Source of the DNA: Geotalea toluenoxydans JCM 15764
GTDB taxonomy: Bacteria; Desulfobacterota; Desulfuromonadia; Geobacterales; Geobacteraceae
DNA: 64,000 nt
Assembly (NCBI RefSeq): GCF_001311985.1
Contig: NZ_BBCJ01000014.1
Span: forward strand, 1-64,000
Reading direction: 5' to 3'
In this document: piece by piece, positions 1 to 10,579 of the stretch
Position numbering within the stretch: the first letter of the stretch is position 1
Layout: each line of letters begins with the position of its first letter
Program-made: the position numbers and the translations under genes
The notes under the pieces: model-generated
The model's database searches: none
What the model was told of the DNA's origin: nothing
The model's input: the letters and a program-made list of their open reading frames with translations, nothing else

Positions 1-37
1 GGGTGAAGGGTGAAGGGTGAAGGGTGAAGGGTGAAGG
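1..37. repeat. 7-bp tandem repeat
   Basis: Five head-to-tail copies of GGGTGAA start at the first base of the window, so the array may extend further left. The following bases (to about 120) contain a short GC-rich palindrome of the kind common between genes here. No coding role is visible. Confidence 0.9.
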
Positions 38-170
38 AATGTGCAAAAACGACTTCAACTGACGTCCCCTTATCCGGCCTGCGGCCACCTTCTCCCAGGG
101 AGAAGGGAAGGACTGATGATTTGTGCCGAGCAGTCTAGGAAAAACGATAAAAAAAGGGAAGGAGTAATAA

Positions 171-1181
171 ATGAATAAGTTGTTGATGCTGTTGGTTGTT
201 TCCTGTCTTCTTAGTGCCGCTCCTTGCTTGGCAAAGAGCCGTGGCGGTGTCGTCACGGTGGAGGTGGATCTTTCCGCGCAGGAGCCGGGTAAGGAGGCAA
301 GACTCTGGCTCCCCTATGCCGTTTCCGATGCGGAGCAGCAGATTTCCCATGTGAAGGTTTCCGGCGACTATGCCTCCTCTGCCGTGTATACGGACCGGGT
401 CAACGGTACCCCGATTCTCTATGCCCAATGGGACAAAAATGCTGCGGGTCGTAAGCTGGTCTATTCCTTCACCGTGGAAAGGGAGGAATCGGTGCGCCGC
501 AGTTTTCCTGCAAAGGAGTCGTCGTGGAGCCCAGACGATTACCGACAATATCTTACTGCTACCAGCCTCGGACCGGTCGATGGGGAAGTGAAGAAAGTTG
601 CTGAAATGATCACCAAAGGGAAAACAACAGTGCTGGAGAAGGCCAAGGCGATCTATGACTGGACCTGCGAGAACACCTGGCGAGACCCTGAAACCCGCGG
701 CTGCGGCAAGGGGGATGTCTGTGCCCTGCTCAAGAAGCCCGGCGGTAAATGCACCGATATATCTTCGGTCTTTGTCGCCCTTGCCAGGGCGGCCGGGGTT
801 CCGGCCCGCGAGATCTTCGGCATCAGGCTGGGCAAAAAGGCAGAAGAGGATATAACGGGTTGGCAGCACTGCTGGGCCGAGTTCTATCTGCCCGGTTACG
901 GCTGGGTTCCCGTGGACCCGGCAGACGTGCGCAAGGCGATGCTGGTGGAAAAGCTGAAGCCAAAGGATGTCAGGACACGGGAGCTGCATGACTACTTCTG
1001 GGGAGGGATCGACCAATATCGGGTGAAACTTGCCTTCGGGCGCGATCTGGTTCTTAATCCTGCCCAAACCGGTGCGCCGCTTAATACCTTCGGCTATCCC
1101 TATGCTGAGGTTGGTGGCAAAGTGATAGACTGGCTGGAGCCGACAACCTTTAGTTACAGAATAACCTACCGGGAGAAGTAG
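171..1181 (+). CDS. secreted transglutaminase-like (Tgc) domain protein
   Basis: This 336-residue protein has a cleavable signal peptide (about residues 1-21, ending SAAPCLA). The C-terminal half carries the transglutaminase/cysteine-protease-like core. The Cys sits in GGKCTDIS, the His in WQHCWAEF and the Asp in VPVDPAD, so the catalytic triad of the superfamily is complete. The N-terminal half is a beta-rich region without a motif I can name. The start is set by a GGAAGGAG ribosome site 9 bases upstream. The gene is monocistronic, with a terminator just downstream. The likely role is a periplasmic or surface amidase/protease or cross-linking enzyme; the substrate cannot be read from sequence. 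Confidence 0.85.
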   Translation: MNKLLMLLVVSCLLSAAPCLAKSRGGVVTVEVDLSAQEPGKEARLWLPYAVSDAEQQISHVKVSGDYASSAVYTDRVNGTPILYAQWDKNAAGRKLVYSFTVEREESVRRSFPAKESSWSPDDYRQYLTATSLGPVDGEVKKVAEMITKGKTTVLEKAKAIYDWTCENTWRDPETRGCGKGDVCALLKKPGGKCTDISSVFVALARAAGVPAREIFGIRLGKKAEEDITGWQHCWAEFYLPGYGWVPVDPADVRKAMLVEKLKPKDVRTRELHDYFWGGIDQYRVKLAFGRDLVLNPAQTGAPLNTFGYPYAEVGGKVIDWLEPTTFSYRITYREK

Positions 1182-1208
1182 CCTGCCTCAGGCTGGATAA
1201 AGGCAGCG

Positions 1209-1243
1209 AAAAGCCGCGTCTGTCCTGGATGCGGCTTTTTTTT
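1209..1243 (+). terminator. rho-independent terminator of the transglutaminase gene
   Basis: A perfect 9-bp stem, AAAAGCCGC/GCGGCTTTT, with a 13-base loop is followed by a run of T. It lies 27 bases after the stop codon. Confidence 0.85.
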
Positions 1244-1375
1244 ACGGGATATTGTCATCTGAAGAGCGGCTCTGAAGGAAAGCAGGGCAGAGAAAGGTTA
1301 TCTCTCCTGCCTAAAAAAGAGGCAGAACGTTAAATTCATATAAAATTTCGCTGAAATTCACCAGCTCGTACACCT

Positions 1376-1410
1376 TTTTCCACAAAGTTATCCACAGATT
1401 CTGTGGATTA
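1376..1410. promoter_or_regulatory. cluster of DnaA-box-like sites in a gene-free AT-rich stretch
   Basis: Bases 1244-1625 hold no credible gene. Within them are TTTTCCACA (1376), a perfect DnaA box TTATCCACA (1388) and an inverted TAATCCACA (1402-1410). TTTTCCAC occurs again near 1450. The surroundings are AT-rich. This could titrate or bind DnaA. I do not call it an origin because no dnaA, dnaN or other origin gene is nearby. Confidence 0.4.
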
Positions 1411-1625
1411 CAGGCGCATCCAGCAGGCTTTTAGCCGTAAAAGCCAGAAAGTTTTCCACTTTTTTTATTTCCCCAAAAAAACGACAATTAATTGACGGCC
1501 ACTCAGTGGGGGAAGTATTTATTTTCACGATGGAATCACTTTGGTTGACTCTTGATGTCAAAAAACAGACAAACATTTTCGGTAATGTTGACGCTGTCTG
1601 GGGTGTGGTTCCCGGGTTAAGCACA

Positions 1626-1794
1626 CTAGGAGTCTGTCGGACTTAGGAATGAATCTGCTGCGAGAATAGCAGAACGGTCCATATTCCCGGAAATTTTCGA
1701 CCAATAGGTCCACTATTCGTCTTCAAATTTCCGTAAATCTGTCCTCGACCTGCTATCCTCTCGCTACGATCCCCTAAGTCAGACAGACTCCTAG
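1626..1794. mobile_element. 169-bp MITE-like element with 22-bp terminal inverted repeats
   Basis: The ends are inverted copies of CTAGGAGTCTGTCGGACTTA (22 bp, one mismatch). There is no transposase inside. The right end overlaps the 3' end of the MFS gene and supplies its TAG stop codon. Read on the minus strand the interior is open and would extend the transporter if the frame shifted. The target duplication is not clear (CTAG is part of the repeat). It resembles non-autonomous elements recurring in Geobacter genomes (recalled, not searched). Confidence 0.75.
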
Positions 1795-3033
1795 CGCCTG
1801 CCGCCTGCCATGCGCTCGCTTTCCGGACAACGGCGCAACATGTACATGAAGATGGGGCCGGTGACGGCGCCAGGCCTGCAGTTGCAAATGCGACTCCCCA
1901 GTCGGCATCTATTCCGGGCCAGGGTTGCCAGCCGTGGCACAGGTCAAGAGCCCAGCCGAAGACGGTTGGCGAGATCATTCCCAGGGAATAACCAACCAGG
2001 GATTGAAGTCCCATGGCAGCACCCATATAGCCGGGCGCCACCAGTTCCGTCAGTCCAGCCGAAAAAACCGGTGATTCGGCAACTATCAAATAGCCATAGA
2101 CAATGCCGACGGCAAAGGTGATGTAGGGATTGGCATTTACCAGCCAGCCGAAGGCGAAGGAGAACATGGCGCTGCCGCACATGACGATGAAAATGGTTCT
2201 GGTCCTGCCCAGGATATCGGACAGGGTGCCGGTAATGGCGGTGGAAAAGGTGCCGATGCCGATAATAACCGCCGCTGCAGTGGCCGCCCAGCCGGTGGCG
2301 ATTCCTTTGGCTATGCCGTGACCTACCAGTGCGGCGGTGAAAAAAGGCGCCAGCCAGCTTCTCATGCCGTACATCTCCCACATGTGGGAGCCATAGCCCA
2401 ATATCATAAGGAATGCCGGCTTGTTGCGGAGTACTTCGCCCCGGAAACCGTGTTCGGGAGTAGCATGCACCATGGGGCGGTAGCCCTTGAAAACGATGAG
2501 GGACAAGGCTGCACCGCAGTAGACACCTATGGAGCAGACGATGAATGCCCATCTCCAGCCGGCCAGGGAGGTGACGGCGCCGGTCACTGCAAGGGAAAGG
2601 GAGGCGCCGAGAACCAGCGATCCCACATAGATGCCGACTGCCTTTCCCCGCTTGCCGGTAGCAAATTTTCCGCCACCAGTTTCAAGCCGGGCATGTAGGT
2701 TCCCCCCATGCCTATGCCGGTCAAGCCCCGGAACACCAAGGCAGAGAGATAATCGTGGGCGTAAAAGGCAAAGAGCAGGTTGGCTGTGCCTGACCACAGG
2801 GCCGAGAAAATGAAGATGTGCTTGGTGTTCAGCCGATCGGTAAGGGTGGAGAGTATGACTCCTGAAGCAATGTATCCCAGCTGGTAGACGGAAAATATGG
2901 AACCGGCTTTGGTGTTGTTCATCTCCCATTCTTGCTTCAAGAGCGGAAGAACTGCCGAATAATTTATGAAAGCCAGCATGATGAATATCTGGGCCAGGCA
3001 GAGGGTCAAAAGCCAGCGGGTCTTTTGGTTCAT
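1791..3033 (-). CDS. major facilitator superfamily transporter (two indels)
   Basis: This is a 12-helix MFS permease of about 413 residues; the substrate is unknown. The N-terminus (MNQKTRWLLTLCLAQIFIML) begins the first membrane helix. The loop 2-3 region STLTDRLNTKH fits the family's G-x-L-x-D-R-x-G-x-[RK] position, and a second half-repeat carries GTLSDILGRTR. Two frame breaks are visible. Near 2660 the run GAAAATTT needs one more A to read EKFATGKRGK. Near 1870 one G is missing before AVTGPIFMYMLRR. With both repaired the protein ends in AGGRR and stops inside the inverted repeat of the flanking element, which may have replaced a few native C-terminal residues. Confidence 0.8.
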
Positions 3034-3101
3034 GGTAACCTTTTTAGAGTAAGGAACTCAGTTCAGGCGGGCATTATAGCTGGCCAGCCTTTTTTTAGCC
3101 A

Positions 3102-3132
3102 GAATAAAAAAGCCTGCCGAGGGGCAGGCTTT
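3102..3132 (-). terminator. rho-independent terminator of the desulfoferrodoxin gene
   Basis: On the minus strand a 9-bp stem AAGCCTGCC/GGCAGGCTT with a 4-base loop is followed by TTTTTTATT. It starts 24 bases beyond the dfx stop and separates dfx from the MFS gene. Confidence 0.85.
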
Positions 3133-3155
3133 GGTCTGAAAGCTGCGGTCAGAGG

Positions 3156-3536
3156 CTATTCGTTGGTTGCCCACTGGCCGTGAAGAGAGCAGTATTCTCT
3201 AACGACAACCTTGCCGCTTGCTGCCGGGAAAACTGCCTGGGGGGCGTCGCCCGGCTTCAGTTCCTGGCGGAATATTCGGCCATCGGCAACCACTTCGATC
3301 CATTCAATAAAATGCTGCTCCTCCATGGGATGGGGGACGCTGCCGACTTTGACAGTGATGCCGCCGGCATTCTTTTCCACCACCGGCAGATGTTTTTCCC
3401 GTGAAGCGTCCACCGTGTTCTCCACCTGCAGCGCCATGGGACTGCCGCAGCAGACCAGTTCACCCGCTCCGGCATGAAAGACCTCGATTATGTTTCCACA
3501 GCTTTGACATTTGTAGATTTCCAGTTTTTTACTCAT
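3156..3536 (-). CDS. dfx: desulfoferrodoxin (superoxide reductase)
   Basis: The 126-residue two-iron protein reduces superoxide to peroxide in the cytoplasm without producing oxygen. Centre I (desulforedoxin-like FeCys4) is formed by Cys10, Cys13, Cys29 and Cys30. The catalytic centre II is complete: His49, His69, His75, His119 and Cys116, with Glu47 and Lys48 in the REKHLP loop. These match the Desulfovibrio enzyme shifted by one residue. The gene is monocistronic with its own promoter and terminator. A GGAGGG site precedes the ATG. It is intact, and fits a strict anaerobe facing occasional oxygen. Confidence 0.96.
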   Translation of the reverse strand: MSKKLEIYKCQSCGNIIEVFHAGAGELVCCGSPMALQVENTVDASREKHLPVVEKNAGGITVKVGSVPHPMEEQHFIEWIEVVADGRIFRQELKPGDAPQAVFPAASGKVVVREYCSLHGQWATNE

Positions 3537-3567
3537 GTGTGTTACCCTCCTTCATTTAAATTAAGAC

Positions 3568-3580
3568 GACCATTTCGGTC
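3568..3580 (-). promoter_or_regulatory. candidate repressor operator at the dfx transcription start
   Basis: The palindrome GACC-GAAAT-GGTC lies immediately downstream of the predicted dfx promoter and about 35-45 bases before the start codon. Its position at +1 fits a repressor. The shape recalls Rrf2/IscR-type sites but I cannot assign the regulator. Confidence 0.35.
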
Positions 3581-3588
3581 TTTTTTAT

Positions 3589-3616
3589 CTTATAGCAGAT
3601 AGTCTGAAGATTGCAA
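3589..3616 (-). promoter_or_regulatory. sigma-70-type promoter of dfx
   Basis: On the minus strand TTGCAA and TATAAG are separated by 16 bases. Transcription would start near 3582, right at the GACC-N5-GGTC palindrome. Confidence 0.5.
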
Positions 3617-3658
3617 CCTGCATCATTAAATTATTGCCCCATTGCTATGGGTAAAGAC

Positions 3659-5046
3659 TCAGCCGACTTCCGCAAATTCCCGCTCCCGGAACTCAACACG
3701 CAGCGATTGGGCAAGCTCTCTAACCTGATCGATATCAAGTCCCGGCACCGTGACAGCGCTGGCTACAACTTGCGGTATGTATTTGGGGGCTTCCCGGAGA
3801 AAATCGCAGACCCCGTGGAAACCGGCTTCGCCGAAGGGGGTGTGGCAGAGCCGATCATAGGTCTCGGCGTCGGCGGCGTTGAGGCTTACGGAGACGCAGT
3901 CGATGAGGCCTTCCAGCTCCGGCAGAATGTTTCTGCCGTAAACCAGGTTGGCCTGGCCATCGGTATTTATCCTGGTCCTGATCCCCTGTTTCTTCAGCTC
4001 AGCAGCGATCTCCTTGATCAGGTCAAGGCGCAGGAGCGGTTCCCCATAGCCGCAGAAGACTACTTCCTCATAGCCGTGGTGCTCGGATATCGCCGCCATC
4101 ACCTCGCTGAATCCCGGCTCGTGGTCCAAAAGCAGGTAGTGCCCCTTGACGGTGAAATCTTCGAACTTGGCGCAGAATGAGCAACGATTGGAGCAGCGAT
4201 TGGTGATGTTCAGATAGAGGGAATGCCTGATGCGGTAGGCAATGCGGGCATTCTGGTCCTTGGCGCCGATCTTGAAAAGGTTGCGCACATTGTGAGTTGT
4301 TATCCGGCTCACATCCTCCACCGACAATCCTTTGATTTCGGCTACCCTGCTGCGGTGATACTCACGTAAGCCGGTTCATTGCGTTTGCCCCGATGGGGGA
4401 CAGGGGTCAGGTAAGGGCAGTCGGTTTCGACCAGCATCTTTTCGATCTTCGTACCCTGTACAACCTGGCGCAGGTTTTCGTTGGACGGATAGGTGACGGT
4501 GCCCGGTATGGAAATGTGGAAACCCAGGTCGATGCACCGGCTGGCCATCTGCAGGTCACCGGAAAAGCAGTGGAAGACACCTCCCACAGCACCGGCATCC
4601 TCTTCCATGACAATGGCCATTACCCGGTCATGGGCGTCCCGGTCGTGGATTATGACCGGCAGCGATACCTCCCTGGCCAGCCGGATGAAACGGCGGAAGA
4701 CCTCTTCCTGCAGGTGGCGGGGCGACCTGTCCCGGTAGAAATCCAGGCCGATTTCGCCGATGGCCACAACCTTTGTGCAGCTGTTGACCATATGGCGAAT
4801 GTCTTCATAGCATTTTTCCGTCACTGTCGCTGCATCGTGGGGGTGGATGCCCACGGCACAATAGAGGTTTTCATGCCTGGTCGCCAGTTCACAGGCTGCC
4901 CTGCTTGTCGCCACATCGGTCCCGACGACGATGATCTCACCGACACCGGCTTCTTCCGCCCTTTTCAGCATATCAGCAAAATCGTCTTTAAATTCAGGCC
5001 CATAGATGTGGGCATGTGAGTCGATCAAGGTATTGTAAGGCGTCAT
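3659..5046 (-). CDS. TatD-family metal hydrolase fused to a radical SAM domain (one indel)
   Basis: The N-terminal ~255 residues are a TatD-type metal-dependent hydrolase. Metal ligands are visible: SHAHIYG, GEIGLDFYRD, IIHDRD, VFHCFSG and ETDCPYLTP. After the TatD ending (SRITTHNVRNLFKIG) the chain runs into a radical SAM domain with the 4Fe-4S motif CSNRCSFC, a glycine-rich FCGYGEP motif and NTDGQAN. A single missing base near 4360 splits the frame; repaired, it reads EPAYV-(R)-YHRSRVAEIKGLS, exactly the TatD C-terminus. TatD-linked radical SAM proteins are known as separate or fused partners. The natural substrate is unknown; a nucleic-acid or quality-control role is inferred from TatD nucleases. 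Confidence 0.85.
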
Positions 5047-5196
5047 TATGCATTCCCTTCAGTTTTGATTAGGGAGGCAGGATAGCACCGGCAGCCGTTG
5101 CATGCAAATTTTTCCCATGGAGAGTCGGCAATGGTGGGGCAGGAAAGTTGGGGAGAGAGCTGGCCGAAACGGTACCAACCCTCTGAGATCATATAT

Positions 5197-5813
5197 TCAG
5201 CGGGCCATCACCAGCTTATAGGCGATGGATGCCACATGCTTCCCCTGATAGCGGGCAGCCGCAAGTTCGTTCTCGGTCGGCTGCCGCTCCCCTTGGGTGC
5301 CGGCAACGGTGGATGCGCCGTAGGGTGACCCCCCGGTGATCTCGTCATTGCGCATTTGACCCTGAAATGCATAGGGGAGGCCGACTATGACCATGCCGTG
5401 ATGGAGCAAGGTAGTATGAAAGCTGAGAATGGTTGATTCCTGCCCTCCATGCTGGGTGTTGGAACTGGCAAAGACGCTCCCCACTTTGCCGATCAGTGAT
5501 CCCTTTACCCAAAGACCGCCGGTTGCGTCCAGGAACTGCGCATCTGGCCACACATGTTGCCGAAACGTGTCGGTGAACCGAAAATTACGGCGTCGGCCTC
5601 TGCCAGCTCGTCAACAGTGCAGATGGGAATATGGGACATGCTCCGTTGCGCTTCCACCGCTCCCATCTTCTCAAGTACATCATGGGGAAGCGTTTCCGGA
5701 ACTCGGCGGAGCACTACTTCCGCCCCGACTACTTCCTTTGCCCCTTCAACCATTGCCTCTGCCATACGATGTATGTGGCCATACATGGAATAATAAACTA
5801 CCAGTACTTTCAT
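5197..5813 (-). CDS. wrbA: WrbA-type flavodoxin-like NAD(P)H:quinone oxidoreductase (one indel)
   Basis: The ~205-residue FMN protein reduces quinones by two electrons, avoiding semiquinone radicals. The N-terminus [20 protein letters not shown] is the flavodoxin phosphate-binding loop. [18 protein letters not shown] and [18 protein letters not shown] are the two other FMN loops that identify WrbA. The frame breaks near 5543 inside [13 protein letters not shown], where one base is missing. The C-terminus ([20 protein letters not shown]) is typical. Bases 5047-5196 upstream of TatD hold no gene. Confidence 0.9.
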
Positions 5814-5914
5814 GCAGTTACCTCCTGTCGAAAAGTGCAGACGATGAATAGTGCAAATACTCTATCACGTATTGCCATGTGCGCAAGGGAAGGCGGTTTT
5901 GCCCCGTTGGCTTG

Positions 5915-5944
5915 TTGACACCCCAGCTGTTGTTATGTAATAAT
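5915..5944 (+). promoter_or_regulatory. sigma-70-type promoter of dnaE
   Basis: TTGACA (perfect -35) is followed by 18 bases and AATAAT (5 of 6 to the -10 consensus). It lies about 75 bases upstream of the dnaE ATG in the divergent region between wrbA and dnaE. Confidence 0.65.
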
Positions 5945-6017
5945 AAGCGAAATTTTTTAGTTTGACTAAAAGGGAGCCATGAGCAGGACCGGCTCCCATA
6001 GTTGTATTTAAGGACCC

Positions 6018-9000
6018 ATGAGCCAGCCGGATTTCGTACATCTTCATCTGCATACCCAGTATTCGCTGCTGGACGGCGCCATTCGCCTCGGTGACCTGAT
6101 CAAGAAGGTCAAGGCTACGAAATGCCTGCCGTGGCCATTACGGACCACGGCAACATGTTCGGCGCCATCGAGTTCTATACCAAGTGCAAGGACAAGGGGA
6201 TCAAGCCGATCATCGGCAGCGAGGTCTATATCGCTCCCGGCTCCCGGTTCAGCAAGGAGAGCGGTAATGGCCACGAATCCACCTCCAGTTACCATCTGAT
6301 CCTGCTCTGCCAGAACCTGCAGGGGTATAAAAACCTTTCCTGCTGGTTTCCGCCGGATACAAGGAGGGTTTTTACTACAAGCCCCGCATCGACAAAGAGA
6401 TACTGGCTGAGCACAGCGAAGGATTGATAGCACTTTCCGCCTGCCTCAAGGGGGAAGTCGCATATCAGTGCGGCCGTAACCGCATGGAAGAAGCCGTAGC
6501 CACTGCCCGCTGGTATTCCGAGCTTTTCCCCGGTCGCTACTATATCGAGCTCCAGGAAAATACGCTTCCAGAGCAGGATGTGGCTAATAAGCGCCTGCTG
6601 GAAGTGGCCTCGGAACTTTCGCTGCCGCTGGTTGCCACCAACGACTGTCATTACCTTAACCGCGAGGATGCAAAGGCCCACGAGGTTTTGCTCTGCATCC
6701 AGACCGGCAAGACGATGAACGATCCGAACCACATGCACTTTTCGGCAGAGGAGTTCTACTTCAAGTCTCCCCAGGAGATGGCGGCTGCCTTCCATTATGC
6801 GCCTGAGGCCATTGCCAACACGGTGCGCATTGCCGAGAGCTGCGACTTTGAGCTTGACTTCAAGACCTACCATTTTCCCCAATATATCAAGCCGGCTGAT
6901 AAGACCCTGGATGATGTCCTGGAAGAACAGGCCTATGAAGCTCAAGGACCGACTGGTGGCGGTGCGGGCCAAATATCCGGACCTGACGGCGGAGCAGGAA
7001 AAAGGTTATTACGACCGGCTGCGCATCGAGCTTGACTGCATCAAGCAGATGGGCTTTCCAGGTTATTTCCTCATCGTTGCCGACTTCATCAACTGGGCCA
7101 AGGACCACGGCATTCCCGTCGCCCGGGCCGCGGTTCGCAGCCGGTTCGCTGGTTGCCTACTCGATTCGCATCACCGATCTGGACCCGATCCCCTACAATC
7201 TGCTCTTCGAGCGGTTCCTCAATCCGGAACGTATCTCAATGCCTGATATCGACGTGGATTTCTGCCAGGATCGCCGCGAGGAGGTGATCCAGTACGTCAC
7301 CGAGAAGTATGGCCGGGACAAGGTCTGCCAGATCATCACCTTTGGTACCATGGCGGCCCGGGGTGTGCTCCGCGATGTGGGACGGGCGCTGGACATGAGC
7401 TATGGTGATGTGGACCGCATAGCCAAGCTGGTGCCGGAGGTGCTGGGCATTACCCTGGAAAAGGCCCTGCAGCAGGAGCCCAAACTGAACGAGCTGGCTG
7501 GGGCCGATCCTCGTATCAAGGAGCTCCTGGATGTGGCCCTCTGCCTGGAGGGATTGGCACGGCATGCTTCAACCCATGCCGCCGGTGTCGTGGTGGCGCC
7601 TGACGTGCTGGAGGCCTTCTGCCCGGTCTACAAGGACCAGAAGAACGGATCGATTACCACCCAGTACTCCATGAAGTACGTGGAAAAGATCGGTCTGGTA
7701 AAGTTCGACTTTTTAGGCCTCAAGAACCTGACAGTCATCCACAATGCGGTGAAGCTGATCCGCGCCGGGAAGAACGCCGATTTCGACATCACTGTCCTGC
7801 GCGATGATGATGAAGAGACCTACAAACTGCTCCAGTCCGGCAACACCACCGGCGTATTCCAGCTGGAATCCTCCGGCATGCAGGGCCTGTTGGTCAAGCT
7901 GAAGCCATCCTGCTTCGAGGACATCATCGCCGTCTGCGCCCTTTACCGTCCCGGCCCCCTGGGCAGCGGCATGGTCGACGACTTCATCGACCGCAAGCAT
8001 GGCCGCAAAAAGGTCGTCTACGACCTGCCGCAACTGGAGCCGATCCTCAAGGACACCTACGGCGTTATCGTTTACCAGGAACAGGTCATGCAGATCTCCC
8101 GCGTCCTGGCCGGCTATTCACTCGGCCAGGCCGACCTCCTGCGCCGCGCCATGGGCAAGAAAGACCCGGAGGTCATGGCCAAGGAGAAGATCCCGTTTCT
8201 GGACGGAGCTGAAAAGCAGGGGATCGACGGGAAAAAGGCGGAGGCCATCTTCGACCTGATGGCTAAATTTGCCGAATATGGATTCAACAAGTCCCATTCC
8301 GCCGCTTACGCCCTGGTTGCCTATCAGACCGCCTATCTCAAGACCCATTACCCGGTGGAGTTCATGGCCGCGCTCCTCACCGAGGACATGGGCAGCACCG
8401 ACAAGGTCATCAAGAACATCAGTGACTGCCGGGACATGGGGATCGAAGTGCTTCCGCCGGACATCAACGCCTCCGATCTCTCCTTCCGCGTCCTGGGAAA
8501 TTCCATCCGCTTTGGTCTGGGGGCGGTGAAGAACGTGGGGGAATCTGCCATCGAGCGATCATTGATGCCAGGAAAACAGGACCCTTCGCCGATATTTTCG
8601 ATTTCTGCGAGAGGGTGGACCTGCGCAAGGTCAACAAACGGGTGGTTGAATCATTGATCAAATGCGGCGCCTTCGATTCCACCGGCGCCAATCGCGCTCC
8701 GCTCATGGCGGTACTTGAGGACGCCATGTCCCTGGGGCAGAAAATTCAACAGGAAAGGGACAGTGCCCAGGTTTCGCTGTTTGGAGTAGAAGAGATCGCC
8801 AGGGGCAACGGTAACGGCAAGGGAAGCCTGCCCGATCTGCGAGTGGGATGACAAGTTTCTCCTCAACCAGGAAAAGGAAGCCCTGGGTTTTTACATAACC
8901 GGGCATCCACTTGATCGCTATTCTGCCCAGATCAGGCGTTTTGCCTCCGTCCACACCTCCGACTTTGCCGAGATCAAGGACAAGACCGAGGTCAAGATCT

Positions 9001-9479
9001 GCGGCATCGTCGTGGCCAAGAAGGAGTTCATCACCAAGAAAGGTGATCGAATGGCCTTCGTCACCCTGGAAGACCTGCACGGCTCGGTGGAGGTGGTGGT
9101 GCTGGCAAAGGTCTACAGTCGGGTTGCCGAGTGTCTCGCCGGCGATGACCCCATCCTCGTCAGCGGCACGGTGGAAGTGGGCGAGAAAAATATCAAGGTC
9201 ATTGCCAGCGATGTGGTGCTACTCAGGGAACTGACCGAGCGTGAGACGCGACGGGTTCATGTGACGGTGCAGTCAGGTATTGCCCGTGAACAGCTTGAAT
9301 CCCTCAAGGGTATCATCAAACGCTATCCTGGTTCCTGCAGATCCTATCTGCATATCGTCATTCCCGAACAATCCAGGACCACCATCAACCTCCCCGATGC
9401 CTACATGCTTTCCGCCTCTGAAGAATTATCGCTGGAAGTAAAGAATCTGCTGGGTTATAATGCCGTCTCTTTCGAGTAG
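6018..9479 (+). CDS. dnaE: DNA polymerase III alpha subunit (about six indels)
   Basis: This is the replicative polymerase catalytic subunit, about 1150 residues. The PHP domain starts with [16 protein letters not shown] and continues [11 protein letters not shown]. The polymerase core shows [19 protein letters not shown] (frame-corrected) and the catalytic aspartates in [51 protein letters not shown] and YQEQVMQI are also typical. The C-terminus carries an OB fold ([20 protein letters not shown]). The reading frame breaks near 6116, 6345, 6935, 7125, 8557 and 8845, always within conserved text, so errors in the sequence are far likelier than a broken essential gene. AAGGA precedes the ATG. 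accA follows after 59 bases. Confidence 0.95.
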
Positions 9480-9538
9480 CCCGGTGGTTCATCAATGTCT
9501 GGTTCAAATTCAGTGCAATCTAAAGGAGACCCGAATAA

Positions 9539-10494
9539 ATGGCGACACAGACCTATCTGGAGTTTGAAAAACCGCTGGCAGACCTGGAGCGCAAGATTCA
9601 AGAGCTGCACGAACTATCAAACGATACTCTGGATCTGAAGACCGAGATCAGCAAGTTGGAGAAAAAGGCAGAGCAGGTACAGGCTGATATTTATTCCAAT
9701 CTCAGCCGCTGGCAGACCGCCAGGTAGCTCGCCACATCAATCGCCCATTTACCCTTGATTACCTTGAGCTTATCTTTACCGAGTTCAACGAGCTGCATGG
9801 GGATCGCAACTTCGGGGATGATCATGCCATAGTCGGTGGCCTGGCAAGGCTCGACGGCGAACCGGTGATGGTTATCGGCCATCAGAAAGGGCGCGATACC
9901 AAGGAAAAGGTTTTCCGCAACTTCGGCATGCCTAACCCTGAGGGCTACCGCAAGGCGCTGCGTCTCATGGAAATGGCCGAGAGGTTCAAGCTGCCCATCA
10001 TCACCTTTGTTGACACACCGGGTGCTTTTCCGGGCATTGGTGCAGAAGAGCGGGGACAGGCCGAAGCCATCGCCCGCAACCTGCGGGAGATGTCACGCCT
10101 GACAGTGCCTATCATTGTAGTCATCACCGGCGAGGGTGGCTCGGGGGGAGCGCTGGCCATAGCGGTGGGCGATCGGATACTGATGCTGGAGCATTCGGTT
10201 TATGCGGTTATCTCCCCTGAAGGATGCGCCGCCATTCTCTGGTCCGACGGCACCAAGGGTGAGCAGGCAGCCGAGGCGCTGAAACTGACGGCCAAGGATA
10301 TCAAGGCGCTGGAGGTCATCGACGAGATCGTCGAGGAACCCCTGGGAGGTGCCCATCGGGACCATGAGACAATGGCCGAAAACCTGCACCAGGCCCTGGC
10401 CAGGAACCTGAAAGAGCTGCGCAAGATTCCCGCCGAGCAGCTCATCGAAGAGCGTTACCAGAAATTCAGAAAAATGTCGCGCTTTGTTGAGTAA
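9539..10494 (+). CDS. accA: acetyl-CoA carboxylase carboxyltransferase subunit alpha (one indel)
   Basis: The ~318-residue protein works with AccD to move the carboxyl group from biotin to acetyl-CoA, the first committed step of fatty-acid synthesis. The N-terminal helix ([20 protein letters not shown]) is followed by [20 protein letters not shown]. The carboxyltransferase core shows [27 protein letters not shown] and [15 protein letters not shown], with [10 protein letters not shown] downstream. One base is missing near 9720, where SRWQTA should pass directly to [17 protein letters not shown] lies 8 bases before the ATG. A terminator follows, so dnaE-accA form a transcription unit. Confidence 0.95.
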
Positions 10495-10513
10495 GCAGCA
10501 GATGAAGTAGCGA

Positions 10514-10545
10514 GGCGGGAGGATCTCCCGCCTTTTGTTTTTGGT
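10514..10545 (+). terminator. terminator after accA
   Basis: The stem GGCGGGAG/CTCCCGCC with a 3-base loop is followed by TTTTGTTTTT. It closes the dnaE-accA unit and isolates the next two-gene module. Confidence 0.9.
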
Positions 10546-10579
10546 AGGAGCTTTCTACTTATGACGGGGGAAGGGTTTC

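Noticed and set aside
1376..1410. Chromosomal replication origin
   Set aside because: Only three DnaA-like boxes, with no dnaA, dnaN, gidA or other origin-linked gene in the first 6 kb.
6018..9479. dnaE as a pseudogene or as split polymerase (intein-like) fragments
   Set aside because: Breaks are single-base and lie within continuous homology; no intein motifs are present and no second polymerase gene is seen.
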